Source: Neorhizobium huautlense (lineage in GTDB: Bacteria > Pseudomonadota > Alphaproteobacteria > Rhizobiales > Rhizobiaceae). From it: a stretch of 64,000 nucleotides of DNA. Shown piece by piece: positions 7,120-15,843 of the stretch; position 1 is the first letter of the stretch; each line of letters begins with the position of its first letter. The translations under genes and the position numbers were made by a program. The stretch spans positions 82,932-146,931 of the forward strand of contig NZ_PVBM01000013.1 of assembly GCF_002968575.1 (NCBI RefSeq). The letters are read 5' to 3'. The notes beneath the pieces are model-generated. The model was not told the DNA's origin and made no database searches. It saw only the letters and a program-made list of their open reading frames with translations.

Positions 7120-9630
7120 TTACTGCCCGGTGGCGGGTGCCCCGAGCGTGGCCCATTCCCTGATAGCTTCGGCGAAGATCCGCTCGCCTTCCGGCCCCTT
7201 CTGGAGGGTGAAAAGCGCGCGGCGGCCGTTGCGATAGGCAACGGGAATGTCGATCCAGTTGCGACTGCGCAAGAGCTCCAGATTGGTGGTGCGGGCGTCG
7301 GGGAAATCGTTGAGCGCGATCATGTGGAAGTCATCGGTGATCTTGGCCGGCACGGCGATGAGCGCATTGCCGCGATCCTGTTCCGTCTGCTTCATGGCGA
7401 TGCGCTGCACGCTGTCGATCGCGCCGCCTTCGAAATCCGGCGGCACCGCGAAGACGATCTCCACGAGATGGCTGGCTGGCAGCGATGGATCGCCGTTGCG
7501 TTTGACGGTGACGAGCGCCGTCAGGCCGCGGCCCGGAATGTTGATCCGTCCCTGGATAACCGGCTCCGGTCGGCCGTTCGCGCCCGGCTCGCGCTGGAGC
7601 GACCATGAGACCGCGCCTTCGATCGCCGTGGGCGCCGTCTGGCCGATCCGCTCCTCGTAGAGGAACATCTTTTCCCCGGCGAGCGCCGGGGCGTCGGATG
7701 GATTGGCGGACGGTGCGGCAGCACCCTGATCCGGCGTAGCCTGCGGGGTTTCGGTTGGTCCGGCACCCGGAGCAGGTGCGGCACCTGCGGGTGCGCCGGG
7801 CTCGGGCGTCGCGGCCTGAGCGGCCGGCGGCGTATTGAGCTGAGCGACCGACTGCCCCTCTGCATTCTGCGCAAGACCGCCCGTGCCGCCCGGCCCATCG
7901 TCGACTTCGCTGCCGTCTGCCATCAGGCGCTGGGTAAATTTCGTCGTCGTGGTGGATCCGTCCGCCGGAGCGGGAGTGGCGGGAGTGGCTGGCGTCGCGG
8001 GAGTGGCGGGCGCTGCGGCATTGGTCTGCGGTGCCGGCGGAGGCGTTTGGCTCGGTGCCGGGGTCGCGGGTGCGGGAGCCGGCGTCTGCTCTGCGGTCTG
8101 CGTCGTCGGCGCGCTCGACTGGAACAGCCCATCCACCATATCGTTCAGCGAATCTCGGTTCAGCCAGATCGCGTAACCGCCGGCACCCACGAGAGCCAGG
8201 CCGACGATGGCAAGGATGATGCCCGCATAATTCCGCTTGCGCACCGGGGTCACCCGATAGGGCCGGGCCGGCGCAGGCATCAGATCGTCCGCATCCGCCT
8301 CGCTGTGCAGAGTGCTGCTGCGGGAGGTGCCTCCCGGTAGAGGAGCGTCCTTGTTGAAGCCGATCAGTTCTTCCAGATCGGCCCAGGGATCGCTTTCCGC
8401 GGTCTTCTCTCCCGGCTTCGACTGCGGATCGAGATAGTCTGCGATCGGGTCCTTGGCTGCCGCTGCGACCGCCGCATTCGCCACGGGGAGGTCGGAGACC
8501 GGAGGCATCCGGACCGTATCGGCCGAAACGTGGGTTTCCGAATCGAAATGCGCCTCGACCGGTGTAGCCGTCAATTCGTGGCCGGCAGGACCGGCTGGCA
8601 CGAGTTCGGGAACTTCATTCCATACGGCAGCGACATTCGCGGCGGCACCGGCGGCCGGCGCAGCCTCAGGCTGGGACGGTGCCCATCCCCAATCTTCTTC
8701 AGCCTTCGGAGGTTCTTCCGCGGCCTGCTCCGGTTCCAGGGGATGCGGCTCGCCGGCCCATTCCTGAGCGAATTCAGGCTCGTTCGGACGCTGGTCTTCT
8801 CCGCTCCGGGTGGGATATGGAAAATCGTCTTCGGCGGCGACGGGCTCGGCGGCCGCCGGCTCCGACAGGGGCTCAGGCTCCAGTGGAGGCGGCTCGTCAG
8901 GCCAGACAGCGGGCTGCACCGCCTCAGTCGCCGGCTCGTCGTAATCGAAAACCGTCGGGGCTGAAGGAGCCCCTTCCGGTGGCATGTCGTCGCGCCAATC
9001 GCCGTATTGGTGGCCTGCGGCCGGCTCGTCAGCTGGTGCAGCCGCGACTTCCTGCTCTTCATGGAAGCTGGGCTGCTCGACAACCGGCGCCGTCTCTTCC
9101 ACGGCCTGCTGTTCTGTCTCGGCTGGTGCCGGCTCCTCTACGACGGTAACCGTTTCGGGCGCCTGGTAGTCGTCCTCCCGGAAAACCGGTGCCGATTCGT
9201 ATTCGGCCGGTGCCGGTGCAGGCTCGGCGGCCTCCTCCACAGCGATCTGCTGTTCTTGCGCATATTGTTCGGGAGAGACAGCCTCTCCTTCGACAGTCTC
9301 GGCAACTTGCGCAGCAGGTTCTTCGCCGGCTTCGGCCACCGGCTCGGCGGCGACCGGTTCGACAACGGCTTCTTCGGCTGGATGCCCCGCCGGGGCCTCG
9401 TCGACGACGGGCGCCAGCGCTTCGGCATGCTCACTCTCGACATCGACGATCGCGGCCTCGAGCTTCTCCATCTGCCGGCGCAGCATGTCTTCCGGTGGGC
9501 GCGGCTTCATGTTCTCGAGCTGCCGCTGCACGGCGCCACGAGCCTTATCATACACCTTCGCGCGCATCTCCGGCGTATTGCTCGCCAGTCCGTCAACCGC
9601 GCGGCGGATAACCGCAACAAAATCAGCCAT
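7120..9630 (-). CDS. Long Pro/Ala/Glu-rich single-pass membrane protein, unknown function
   Basis: 836 residues from the ATG at 9630 (GAGAAAG site, five-base spacing). A GTG two codons upstream is possible. Residues 1-65 form a helical, conserved-looking domain (FVAVIRRAVDGLAS, RAKVYDKARGAV). Residues ~70-450 are a low-complexity acidic Pro/Ala stretch. A basic patch and one transmembrane segment follow at about 468-490 (AGIILAIVGLALVGAGGYAI). Next is a Thr-Pro-Ala repeat linker (~508-650). A folded C-terminal domain (~655-836) begins MFLYEERIGQ and ends near EAIREWATLG. The predicted topology is a large disordered cytoplasmic arm and a globular periplasmic domain. The gene lies downstream of purA on the same strand. 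I do not recognise the C-terminal domain. Confidence 0.8.
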   Translation of the reverse strand: MADFVAVIRRAVDGLASNTPEMRAKVYDKARGAVQRQLENMKPRPPEDMLRRQMEKLEAAIVDVESEHAEALAPVVDEAPAGHPAEEAVVEPVAAEPVAEAGEEPAAQVAETVEGEAVSPEQYAQEQQIAVEEAAEPAPAPAEYESAPVFREDDYQAPETVTVVEEPAPAETEQQAVEETAPVVEQPSFHEEQEVAAAPADEPAAGHQYGDWRDDMPPEGAPSAPTVFDYDEPATEAVQPAVWPDEPPPLEPEPLSEPAAAEPVAAEDDFPYPTRSGEDQRPNEPEFAQEWAGEPHPLEPEQAAEEPPKAEEDWGWAPSQPEAAPAAGAAANVAAVWNEVPELVPAGPAGHELTATPVEAHFDSETHVSADTVRMPPVSDLPVANAAVAAAAKDPIADYLDPQSKPGEKTAESDPWADLEELIGFNKDAPLPGGTSRSSTLHSEADADDLMPAPARPYRVTPVRKRNYAGIILAIVGLALVGAGGYAIWLNRDSLNDMVDGLFQSSAPTTQTAEQTPAPAPATPAPSQTPPPAPQTNAAAPATPATPATPATPAPADGSTTTTKFTQRLMADGSEVDDGPGGTGGLAQNAEGQSVAQLNTPPAAQAATPEPGAPAGAAPAPGAGPTETPQATPDQGAAAPSANPSDAPALAGEKMFLYEERIGQTAPTAIEGAVSWSLQREPGANGRPEPVIQGRINIPGRGLTALVTVKRNGDPSLPASHLVEIVFAVPPDFEGGAIDSVQRIAMKQTEQDRGNALIAVPAKITDDFHMIALNDFPDARTTNLELLRSRNWIDIPVAYRNGRRALFTLQKGPEGERIFAEAIREWATLGAPATGQ
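7970..8014. repeat. Five 9-base tandem units encoding Thr-Pro-Ala
   Basis: Units of GCGGGAGTG (plus strand) occur at 7970, 7979 and 7997 without mismatch. Imperfect units lie at 7988 and 8006. They encode the Thr-Pro-Ala repeat in the linker after the membrane segment of the long Pro-rich protein. Units are whole codons, so changes in copy number would keep the frame. Confidence 0.75.
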
Positions 9631-9689
9631 CAGCACTTTCTCATGATCGCCAATCCGAAGATCAGCCGAATGGTAACCAATTTTTGACT

Positions 9690-10988
9690 TTAATCTTCAA
9701 ATGGGTCGGTCACAAGTATGGTGTCTTCCCGCTCAGGACTGGTGGAAAGTAGCGCGACGGGCGCGCCAATCAATTCCTCCACCTGGCGGACATACTTGAT
9801 GGCCTGGGCCGGGAGATCGGCCCATTTGCGGGCGCCGACCGTCGATTCCTTCCAGCCTTCCAGCGTGACGTAAACCGGCTCGACACGAGCCTGCGCGCCC
9901 TGGCTTGCCGGGAGATGATCGATCTGAACGCCGTCGAGCTTGTAGCCAACGCAGATCTTTAATTCGTCCAGGCCGTCGAGCACATCGAGCTTGGTCAGCG
10001 CAATTCCGGTGATCCCGTTGGTCGCGACCGACTGGCGCACAAGCGCGGCATCGAACCAGCCGCAGCGGCGCTTACGGCCGGTAACCGTTCCAAATTCATG
10101 GCCTTTTTCCCCAAGAAATTGACCGATCTCATCCTTGAGTTCGGTCGGAAACGGGCCTTCGCCGACGCGAGTCGTGTAAGCCTTGGTGATCCCGAGGATA
10201 TAGCCGAGCGTACCCGGCCCCATGCCGGAGCCGGCCGAAGCCTGGCCGGCGACGGTGTTGGATGAGGTCACGAAGGGATAGGTGCCGTGGTCGATATCGA
10301 GCAGCGACCCTTGAGCGCCTTCGAAGAGGATGCGGGCGCCCTTGCGACGTTCCTTGTCGAGCAGTTCCCAGACGGTTTCCCGGAAAGGCAGTACGCGCGC
10401 GGCGACCGAGGTGAGTTCCTGCATGATCGCCTCGTGCGAGATCTCCTTTTCGCCGAGGCCGCGCCGAAGCGCATTGTGGTGGGTGAGGATACGGTCGACC
10501 TTGCCGGGCAGCGTGTCCATGTCGGCCAGGTCCATGACACGGATGGCACGGCGGCCTACCTTGTCCTCATAGGCAGGACCGATGCCGCGGCGGGTGGTGC
10601 CGATCTTGGTGCCGCTGTTGGAGGCGGCATCTTCGCGAAGACCGTCGAGTTCGCGGTGCAGGGAGAGAATGAGCGTCGCATTGTCGGCGATGCGGAGATT
10701 TTCCGGCGTGACCTTCACACCCTGTCCGGCGAGTTTGTCGATCTCGGCAACCAGAGCATGCGGATCAAGAACGACGCCGTTGCCGATCACGGAGATCTTG
10801 CCGCCCCGCACGATCCCGGACGGGAGAAGCGAAAGCTTGTAACTGACGCCATCGATAACGAGCGTATGGCCGGCATTGTGACCGCCTTGGAAGCGCACGA
10901 CGATATCGGCGCGTTCGGAAAGCCAGTCGACAATCTTGCCCTTGCCTTCGTCACCCCATTGCGAACCAACCACGACTACGTTCGTCAT
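9690..10988 (-). CDS. purA: Adenylosuccinate synthetase
   Basis: 432 residues from the ATG at 10988 (GGAAG site upstream). The frame extends to 11036, but the conserved N-terminus [18 protein letters not shown] fixes the start. The GTP-binding loop GDEGKGK is at 12-18, with catalytic Asp13 and His41 (GGHNAGH). The enzyme joins IMP and aspartate using GTP to make adenylosuccinate, the first committed step from IMP to AMP. Length and motifs are fully typical. It is transcribed in the same direction as the long membrane-protein gene, 59 bases upstream of it. Confidence 0.97.
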   Translation of the reverse strand: MTNVVVVGSQWGDEGKGKIVDWLSERADIVVRFQGGHNAGHTLVIDGVSYKLSLLPSGIVRGGKISVIGNGVVLDPHALVAEIDKLAGQGVKVTPENLRIADNATLILSLHRELDGLREDAASNSGTKIGTTRRGIGPAYEDKVGRRAIRVMDLADMDTLPGKVDRILTHHNALRRGLGEKEISHEAIMQELTSVAARVLPFRETVWELLDKERRKGARILFEGAQGSLLDIDHGTYPFVTSSNTVAGQASAGSGMGPGTLGYILGITKAYTTRVGEGPFPTELKDEIGQFLGEKGHEFGTVTGRKRRCGWFDAALVRQSVATNGITGIALTKLDVLDGLDELKICVGYKLDGVQIDHLPASQGAQARVEPVYVTLEGWKESTVGARKWADLPAQAIKYVRQVEELIGAPVALLSTSPEREDTILVTDPFED

Positions 10989-11273
10989 CTCTGCTTCCTG
11001 TACTGCGGGCAAAGCCCCACACGACCATACGCGCACCTACCGTAGATCGTTTTTGACCTACGGGTCGATGCGCCACTTAGATTTAGGCTCCGTTTCCGGA
11101 TAAGGATATCCGCGAACAGTGCAAACGCGCGCATCTATAATGCCTTGGCCGAAGGAAAGCGACCTGTTTGTGACTCGCTCGCGGTTTTTACGTGACAAAT
11201 GCGTGAGCGGCGGGCTATTTCCCGGCCCCGACTGTTGATACCGGCGCCCTACGGCCGGTGCCGGAGAATTGTT

Positions 11274-12161
11274 TTGCACAAAAAGGCCTATCTTTCCCTC
11301 GTCATTGCCACCTTGTGCTGGGGCGGCAATGCGGTGGCCGGCAAGCTCGCCGTCGGCCATGTCAGCCCGATGATGCTGACCTTCTGGCGCTGGTTCGCCG
11401 CCGTTGCAATCATTTTCGCGATCTCGGTGCCGCAACTGGTGAAGGACTGGCCGATCGTCAGGAAGAACCTGCCGATTCTCATCTTCCTGGGCGTCATAGG
11501 TTATGTCGTTTTCAACGCCGCGCTCTATACCGCCGTCAACTACACGACGGCGATCAACGTAACGGTTGAGCAGGCTGTCATCCCCATGCTGATCTTCGTC
11601 ATCAACTTCCTGCTGTTCCGCATGAAGGTTTCCTGGGCACAGATCCTCGGCTTCACCCTCACCTTGTTCGGAGGCGTGATTACCGCCGTCCACGGAGATC
11701 TCGGCACGCTGGTGACGCTCACCGTCAATTTCGGCGACGCAATCATGATGATCGCCGTCATGGCTTACGCCATCTACACCGTTGCGCTCAGATGGCGGCC
11801 GCAGGTCAATTGGCGCACCCTGATGGCATTCCCCGCCCTCTTTGCGCTCATCTTCACGACACCGCTCGTCTTCTGGGAATATTCCGCCGACCGGCTGATC
11901 TGGCCCGATACGAGGGGCTGGCTGATCGTGCTCTATACGGGCATCTTCGCCTCGCTGATCGCACAGGTTCTCTATATCGTCGGCGTCCAGAAGATCGGCG
12001 CCAACAGGGCCGGCCTGTTCATCAATCTCGTTCCCGTCTTCGGGACGCTGCTCTCGGTCGCCATTCTCGGCGAAGCCCTGCAGGTCTTCCACATCGTCGC
12101 GCTGGCGCTCGCCCTCGGCGGGATCGCAATCGCCGAATGGGGAAAACCCGTCTCCGCATAA
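11274..12161 (+). CDS. DMT-superfamily (EamA) transporter
   Basis: 295 residues if the TTG at 11274 is the start. GGAG lies seven bases before it, and the protein then begins directly before the first membrane helix (MHKKAYLSLVIATLCWGGN). An ATG at 11199 would add 25 basic, non-hydrophobic residues and looks wrong. About ten transmembrane segments form two EamA halves, with the WGGNAVAGK motif early and LGEALQVFHIVALALALGG at the end. It is an inner-membrane transporter of unknown substrate and is not closely similar to the one at 1652-2530. The gap to purA (divergent) is about 285 bases and holds no recognisable gene. Confidence 0.8.
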   Translation: MHKKAYLSLVIATLCWGGNAVAGKLAVGHVSPMMLTFWRWFAAVAIIFAISVPQLVKDWPIVRKNLPILIFLGVIGYVVFNAALYTAVNYTTAINVTVEQAVIPMLIFVINFLLFRMKVSWAQILGFTLTLFGGVITAVHGDLGTLVTLTVNFGDAIMMIAVMAYAIYTVALRWRPQVNWRTLMAFPALFALIFTTPLVFWEYSADRLIWPDTRGWLIVLYTGIFASLIAQVLYIVGVQKIGANRAGLFINLVPVFGTLLSVAILGEALQVFHIVALALALGGIAIAEWGKPVSA

Positions 12162-12174
12162 TGGTGGAGACGGG
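12143..12174 (-). terminator. Intrinsic terminator for the small leftward gene, overlapping the DMT stop codon
   Basis: A perfect nine-base stem (CCCGTCTCC at 12147-12155, GGAGACGGG at 12166-12174) has a ten-base loop that contains the TAA of the DMT gene. On the minus strand the stem is followed by TTTT, so it best terminates the transcript from 12456. The plus strand has no T run. Confidence 0.6.
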
Positions 12175-12207
12175 CAAGTCGGTTGCCGGTAGTTGAGGCT
12201 GTCGAAA

Positions 12208-12456
12208 TCAGATGTTGTGGTAAACTGCGGGAGGCAGTTGGCCTTGCGCGGCCCGGCTGTCCGACGGATCGAAGATCAATGCCTCGTCCACCATACGCTC
12301 CTCAGTTCCCATCGACCGGCTTTCGACAGCCGGAACCTGAACGACAGGCACGGAAGAGAGCGCCCGGGCAAAACCACCCGCACCGGCGGCTTTGGCTTCC
12401 TTGCCGGAAATGAGGGCCGTCAGAACGACCGCGGAAATAATGAGCTTCTTGATCAT
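12208..12456 (-). CDS. Small secreted protein, unknown function
   Basis: 82 residues from the ATG at 12456. A clear signal peptide covers residues 1-23 (MIKKLIISAVVLTALISGKEAKA), with an A-K-A cleavage site. The mature ~59 residues have no Cys, no recognised domain and a mixed, Pro/Val-rich composition. A terminator on the same strand at 12143-12174 supports transcription. The ribosome site is weak. Function unknown. Confidence 0.5.
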   Translation of the reverse strand: MIKKLIISAVVLTALISGKEAKAAGAGGFARALSSVPVVQVPAVESRSMGTEERMVDEALIFDPSDSRAAQGQLPPAVYHNI

Positions 12457-12634
12457 TGCGCTGCACCCCGTTTGTCGAGCGGCTTGGTCGCCGTCTTGTC
12501 TCTTATGGCACAACCATATGCGGCAGGGCTCTCGGCGCGATTAAGCGGATAGATGCAATTTTATTGAAATCCGCCTTTTTCTTGCCATGGCACAGCCGGC
12601 CTCCCTGTCTGCGCTCAAAAAGGCAACGCGCTGG

Positions 12635-12653
12635 GCGGAAATTGATGCTTTTC
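12635..12653. promoter_or_regulatory. Candidate operator shared with the ABC operon
   Basis: GCGGAAATTGATGCTTTTC lies about 55 bases before the creatininase start. The 12-base core TTGATGCTTTTC recurs exactly at 14568-14579 in front of the ABC operon, there also preceded by an A-rich stretch and GCGGA. Shared regulation by the nearby LysR protein is inferred. Confidence 0.45.
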
Positions 12654-12708
12654 GAGACGTGCCCGATCTCCTAACCCTGTCACAAACATCAGGAAAGGCA
12701 GGGGCAGC

Positions 12709-13506
12709 ATGGGCAAGCCGTTTTACTGGAACGAACTCAATACCCTCGATTTCGCGCAGCTTTCGCCCGAAAAAACCATCGCCATTCTGCCGATCGCCTC
12801 GACCGAGCAGCACGGTCCGCACCTTCCGATCGCCACCGACGTGGTGATCGCCAACGGTATGCTTGCGGAACTGAAGGCGCAGCGGCCGGAGGATCTCGAT
12901 TTCCTGATCCTGCCCACCCAGGAAATCGGCAAGGCCAACGAACACGTCTATGGTCCAGGCACCCTCTCCTTCGGTGCCGAACTCCTCATTCCGATGTGGA
13001 CGGCCATCGGCGCCAAGGTAGCAGAAGCCGGCGTGAAGAAGCTCGTCATCGTCAATTCCCATGGCGGCAATGTCGATATCATGAGCATTGTCGGTCGCGA
13101 GTTGCGCGTCCGCTACCAGATGGCGGTGATCGGCACGCAGTGGGGCCGCTTCGGCAATCCGGAAGGGCTGATCGGCGAGCATGAGCAGAAATTTGGCATC
13201 CATGGCGGCGAAGTCGAAACCTCGCTGATGCTGCATTTCCGCCCGGATCTGGTGCGGATGGACAAGGCTCAGAATTTCGTTTCCAAGGCGGAATGGATGA
13301 AGTCTCAATCGAAATTCATCCAGCCGACGCCCCCGCATGCGCTCGCATGGCTTGCCCATGACCTCAATCCGAACGGCGTGGTGGGCGACGCATCGAAAGG
13401 CACGGCCGAAAAGGGCGCTTCGATCTGCCGCCATCAGGTTGCCCGTTTTATCGAGATGCTGCGCGATTTCGCAGCATATTCGCTCGACAATCTCTACTCG
13501 CGCTGA
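12709..13506 (+). CDS. Creatininase-family metal-dependent amidohydrolase
   Basis: 265 residues, with AAGGCAGGGG before the ATG at 12709. The family signature STEQHGPHLPIATD lies at 31-44, giving likely metal ligands Glu33, His35 and Asp44. VNSHGGN (115-121) supplies His118, and GIHGGEVETS (164-173) gives further acid or metal residues. Creatininase-fold enzymes open cyclic amides or lactones (creatinine, N-formyl- or lactone-type substrates), so the substrate cannot be fixed from family alone. Its promoter shares a motif with the ABC/amidohydrolase operon, which suggests one pathway. The last 13 bases overlap the convergent LysR gene. Confidence 0.85.
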   Translation: MGKPFYWNELNTLDFAQLSPEKTIAILPIASTEQHGPHLPIATDVVIANGMLAELKAQRPEDLDFLILPTQEIGKANEHVYGPGTLSFGAELLIPMWTAIGAKVAEAGVKKLVIVNSHGGNVDIMSIVGRELRVRYQMAVIGTQWGRFGNPEGLIGEHEQKFGIHGGEVETSLMLHFRPDLVRMDKAQNFVSKAEWMKSQSKFIQPTPPHALAWLAHDLNPNGVVGDASKGTAEKGASICRHQVARFIEMLRDFAAYSLDNLYSR

Positions 13507-14471
13507 TCCTGCTCCCGCTGGACATCCCTCGCCTGTGGCTGAGGCGGCACATGCCCCTTCGCCTGCAGCTCTCCGACGAGGCCTGAGAGTTCCGACAAGA
13601 GAAATTCGACGAATAGGCTGGTGGCGGTATCGAGCGTGGCGCGCGAGCGGGCAAAGAGCTTCATCGGCTGATGACGTGCATGCGGATTGGCGAGCGGCCG
13701 GAAAACCAGTTCGCCGCGCCGGCATTCCTGAAGCACGTCGAGTGGATTGAGGAGCGTCAACCCGGTGCCTGCCTTCACGAGCTGCTTCAGCATTTCCGAG
13801 GCATTGGTTTCCACGATCGGCTCGACCGGAATCGAGAAGGGCGAAAGCGCCAGATTGATGACGTTGCGCAGGCTCGTGCCCGGCTGCGAAAGCACCAGCG
13901 GCTCCTGCACCACCTCGGCCAGATCGACCGCGCCCTCGCCCGCCAGCCTGTGTCCCGGCGGCATAACCACCCCGATCGGAATATCGAAATTGGCGAGCGT
14001 CCGGATGCCGGGCGTCGCCGGGATGTTGAAACCAATACCGATGTCGACCTCGCCGTTTACCACCGGCTGAATGGTGTTCGAAGGGCCGTCGTTCCTCAAG
14101 TGTATGCGCACACGCGGGTGCTCGGCGACGAACCGCGCGATGATATCAGGCAATGGTCCCGCCGCCAGTCCCACCGTCGCCACCAGCGCCACCTTGCCGG
14201 CCTGCGGCATCTTGAGACCGCGGATGCGCGATTCCATCCGCTCATAGGTTTTGAGAACTTCGCGGATGTGTTCAATGCACAATTCTCCGGCAGCGGTGAG
14301 CTTCAGCCCGCGAGGCATGCGCTCGAAAATCGGCACCCCTAACTCCTCCTCCAGCGCCAGGATCTGCCGGTTGATCGCCGACGATGCAACATTCAGACGG
14401 GTTGCCGCCTTGCGGATCGATCCGCAACGGGCGATCTCATCGATATAAAGCAGCTTTCGCGAATGCAGCAT
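13494..14471 (-). CDS. LysR-family transcriptional regulator
   Basis: 325 residues. The N-terminal winged HTH (about 1-60) contains GSIRKAATRLNVASSAINRQI and the following LALEEELGVPIFER. The rest is the periplasmic-binding-like LysR effector domain (about 90-300). The ~25-residue Gln/Arg-rich tail is extra. The gene is divergent from the ABC operon, with 188 bases of shared upstream DNA holding direct and inverted repeats, so it is the probable activator of that operon. The inducer is unknown but may be the transported substrate. Confidence 0.88.
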   Translation of the reverse strand: MLHSRKLLYIDEIARCGSIRKAATRLNVASSAINRQILALEEELGVPIFERMPRGLKLTAAGELCIEHIREVLKTYERMESRIRGLKMPQAGKVALVATVGLAAGPLPDIIARFVAEHPRVRIHLRNDGPSNTIQPVVNGEVDIGIGFNIPATPGIRTLANFDIPIGVVMPPGHRLAGEGAVDLAEVVQEPLVLSQPGTSLRNVINLALSPFSIPVEPIVETNASEMLKQLVKAGTGLTLLNPLDVLQECRRGELVFRPLANPHARHQPMKLFARSRATLDTATSLFVEFLLSELSGLVGELQAKGHVPPQPQARDVQREQDQRE

Positions 14472-14492
14472 TTTACATCACCCCCGTTGCAT

Positions 14493-14542
14493 CATTTTTG
14501 ACCATGCCGCACAATTTGGCATGTCATTTTTCGACCGATGCC
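14493..14542. promoter_or_regulatory. Direct repeat pair in the LysR/ABC promoter region
   Basis: CATTTTTGACCATGCC (14493-14508) recurs as CATTTTTCGACCGATGCC (14525-14542). The copies start 32 bases apart, about three helical turns, so a regulator could occupy the same face of DNA twice. LysR-type tetramers bind sites spaced in this way, which makes this a likely regulatory region. Confidence 0.55.
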
Positions 14543-14574
14543 GGAAAGGCATCAATGCGGACGAAATTTGATGC
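14537..14574. promoter_or_regulatory. Overlapping inverted repeats before the ABC operon
   Basis: GATGCC and GGCATC (14537-14542, 14548-14553) flank five bases. GCATCAA and TTGATGC (14549-14555, 14568-14574) flank 12 bases. The second element includes the T-N11-A type geometry common to LysR sites and ends in the motif shared with the creatininase promoter. Confidence 0.5.
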
Positions 14575-14659
14575 TTTTCAAAGAGCAACGCAACCGTACA
14601 AATGCTGGAAAAGAAATACTCTCACGATGCCGCAGGGTTTAACAGGGGAACGAAACCAC

Positions 14660-15676
14660 ATGTCCAATTCATTGACTATGAAGAGTTTTCTGGCGGCGCT
14701 CGGCCTCTCTGCGATGGTGCTCGCAGCGGCTCCGGCAGCGGCGCTCGATGAAGTATCCTACGGCACCAACTGGCTGGCCCAGGCAGAGCACGGCGGCTTC
14801 TACCAGGCCGTGGCCGATGGGACCTATGAGAAGCATGGCCTGAAGGTGACGATCATCCAGGGCGGCCCGCACGCTGCCAACCGCGCGCTTCTGATCGCCG
14901 GCAAGGTGGATTTCTACATGGGCGGGCCGCTCGGGGACATGGATGCCGTCAAGCAGGGCATTCCGCTGGTCAGCGTCGCCTCGATCTTCCAGAAGGACCC
15001 GCAGGTCCTGCTCGCCCATCCCGACGCGGGCGTCGAAAAGTTCGAGGACCTTGCCAATCTCGATACGATCTTCATGGGTAAGGAAGGCTATGTCACGTAT
15101 TTCGAGTGGATGAAGAAGAACTTCAAGGGCTTCCGCGATGAACAGTACAAGCCCTATACCTTCAATCCGGCTCCCTTCATCGCCGACAAGAAGTCCGCAC
15201 AGCAAGGTTATCTGACCTCCGAGCCCTATGAGATCGAAAAACAGGCTGGCTGGGCGCCGAAAGTGTTCCTCATCGCCGATGCCGGCTACGGCCCCTATTC
15301 GACGATGATCACCACGACGCAGCCGATGCTCGACAAGAAGCCTGAGGTCGTGCAGCGTTTCGTCGATGCGTCGATCGAAGGATGGTACAACTATCTCTAC
15401 GGCGACAACAAAGCCGCCAACGATCTGATCAAGAAGGACAATCCGGAAATGACGGACGGTCAGATCGCCTATTCCATCGCCAAGATGAAGGAATACGGAA
15501 TAGTGGTTTCCGGCGATGCCGAGACCAAGGGCATCGGCTGCATCACCGACGAGCGCTACAAGAAGTTCTTCGACTCGATGGTGGCAATCAACGTCCAGCC
15601 TGCCGACCTCGACTACAAGAAGGCCTATTCGACCAAATTCGTCTGCAAGGGCGTCGGAATGGCGCTTAAGAAGTAG
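14660..15676 (+). CDS. ABC transporter substrate-binding protein, NMT1/THI5-like
   Basis: 338 residues from the ATG at 14660 (AGGGGAA eight bases upstream). The frame is open back to 14384 but without support. Residues 1-28 are a signal peptide ending A-P-A-A-A. The mature protein has the NMT1/SsuA/TauA layout: YGTNWLAQAEHGGFYQAVADG near the N-terminus (shortened here), a GGPHAANRALLIAGKVDF segment, and a C-terminal lobe. Family members bind nitrate, sulphonates, pyrimidines or thiamin precursors. With a cytosine-deaminase-like enzyme downstream, a heterocyclic nitrogen compound is the best guess. Confidence 0.88.
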   Translation: MSNSLTMKSFLAALGLSAMVLAAAPAAALDEVSYGTNWLAQAEHGGFYQAVADGTYEKHGLKVTIIQGGPHAANRALLIAGKVDFYMGGPLGDMDAVKQGIPLVSVASIFQKDPQVLLAHPDAGVEKFEDLANLDTIFMGKEGYVTYFEWMKKNFKGFRDEQYKPYTFNPAPFIADKKSAQQGYLTSEPYEIEKQAGWAPKVFLIADAGYGPYSTMITTTQPMLDKKPEVVQRFVDASIEGWYNYLYGDNKAANDLIKKDNPEMTDGQIAYSIAKMKEYGIVVSGDAETKGIGCITDERYKKFFDSMVAINVQPADLDYKKAYSTKFVCKGVGMALKK

Positions 15677-15700
15677 AGTAGACGGTGCGGCATACTTAAT

Positions 15701-15783
15701 CCTCCCTCGCGGGGAGGGTGCCGGCAGGCGGGAGGGTTTTCCGCGCAAGAGCCCCCTCTCCAACCGTTCCCCACAAGGGGGAC
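15701..15783. repeat. Palindromic intergenic element
   Basis: Between the binding-protein and ATPase genes are two hairpins: CCTCCC/GGGAGG with a five-base loop (15701-15717) and GTTCCCC/GGGGGAC with a four-base loop (15766-15783). The G/C-run style resembles short dispersed intergenic palindromes of rhizobial genomes. It may damp read-through so that the binding protein is made in excess. Confidence 0.5.
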
Positions 15784-15843
15784 TTAACCTCGCGCGCCGC
15801 CGGGCACCCAGCGGCGAATGCCGCCCTTCTGATCGAGTGAAGC

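Noticed and set aside
7970..8014. Considered as a CRISPR or regulatory repeat
   Set aside because: Units are 9 bases, contiguous and in frame, encoding Thr-Pro-Ala, so it is a coding tandem repeat. No CRISPR-type spacers occur anywhere in the window.
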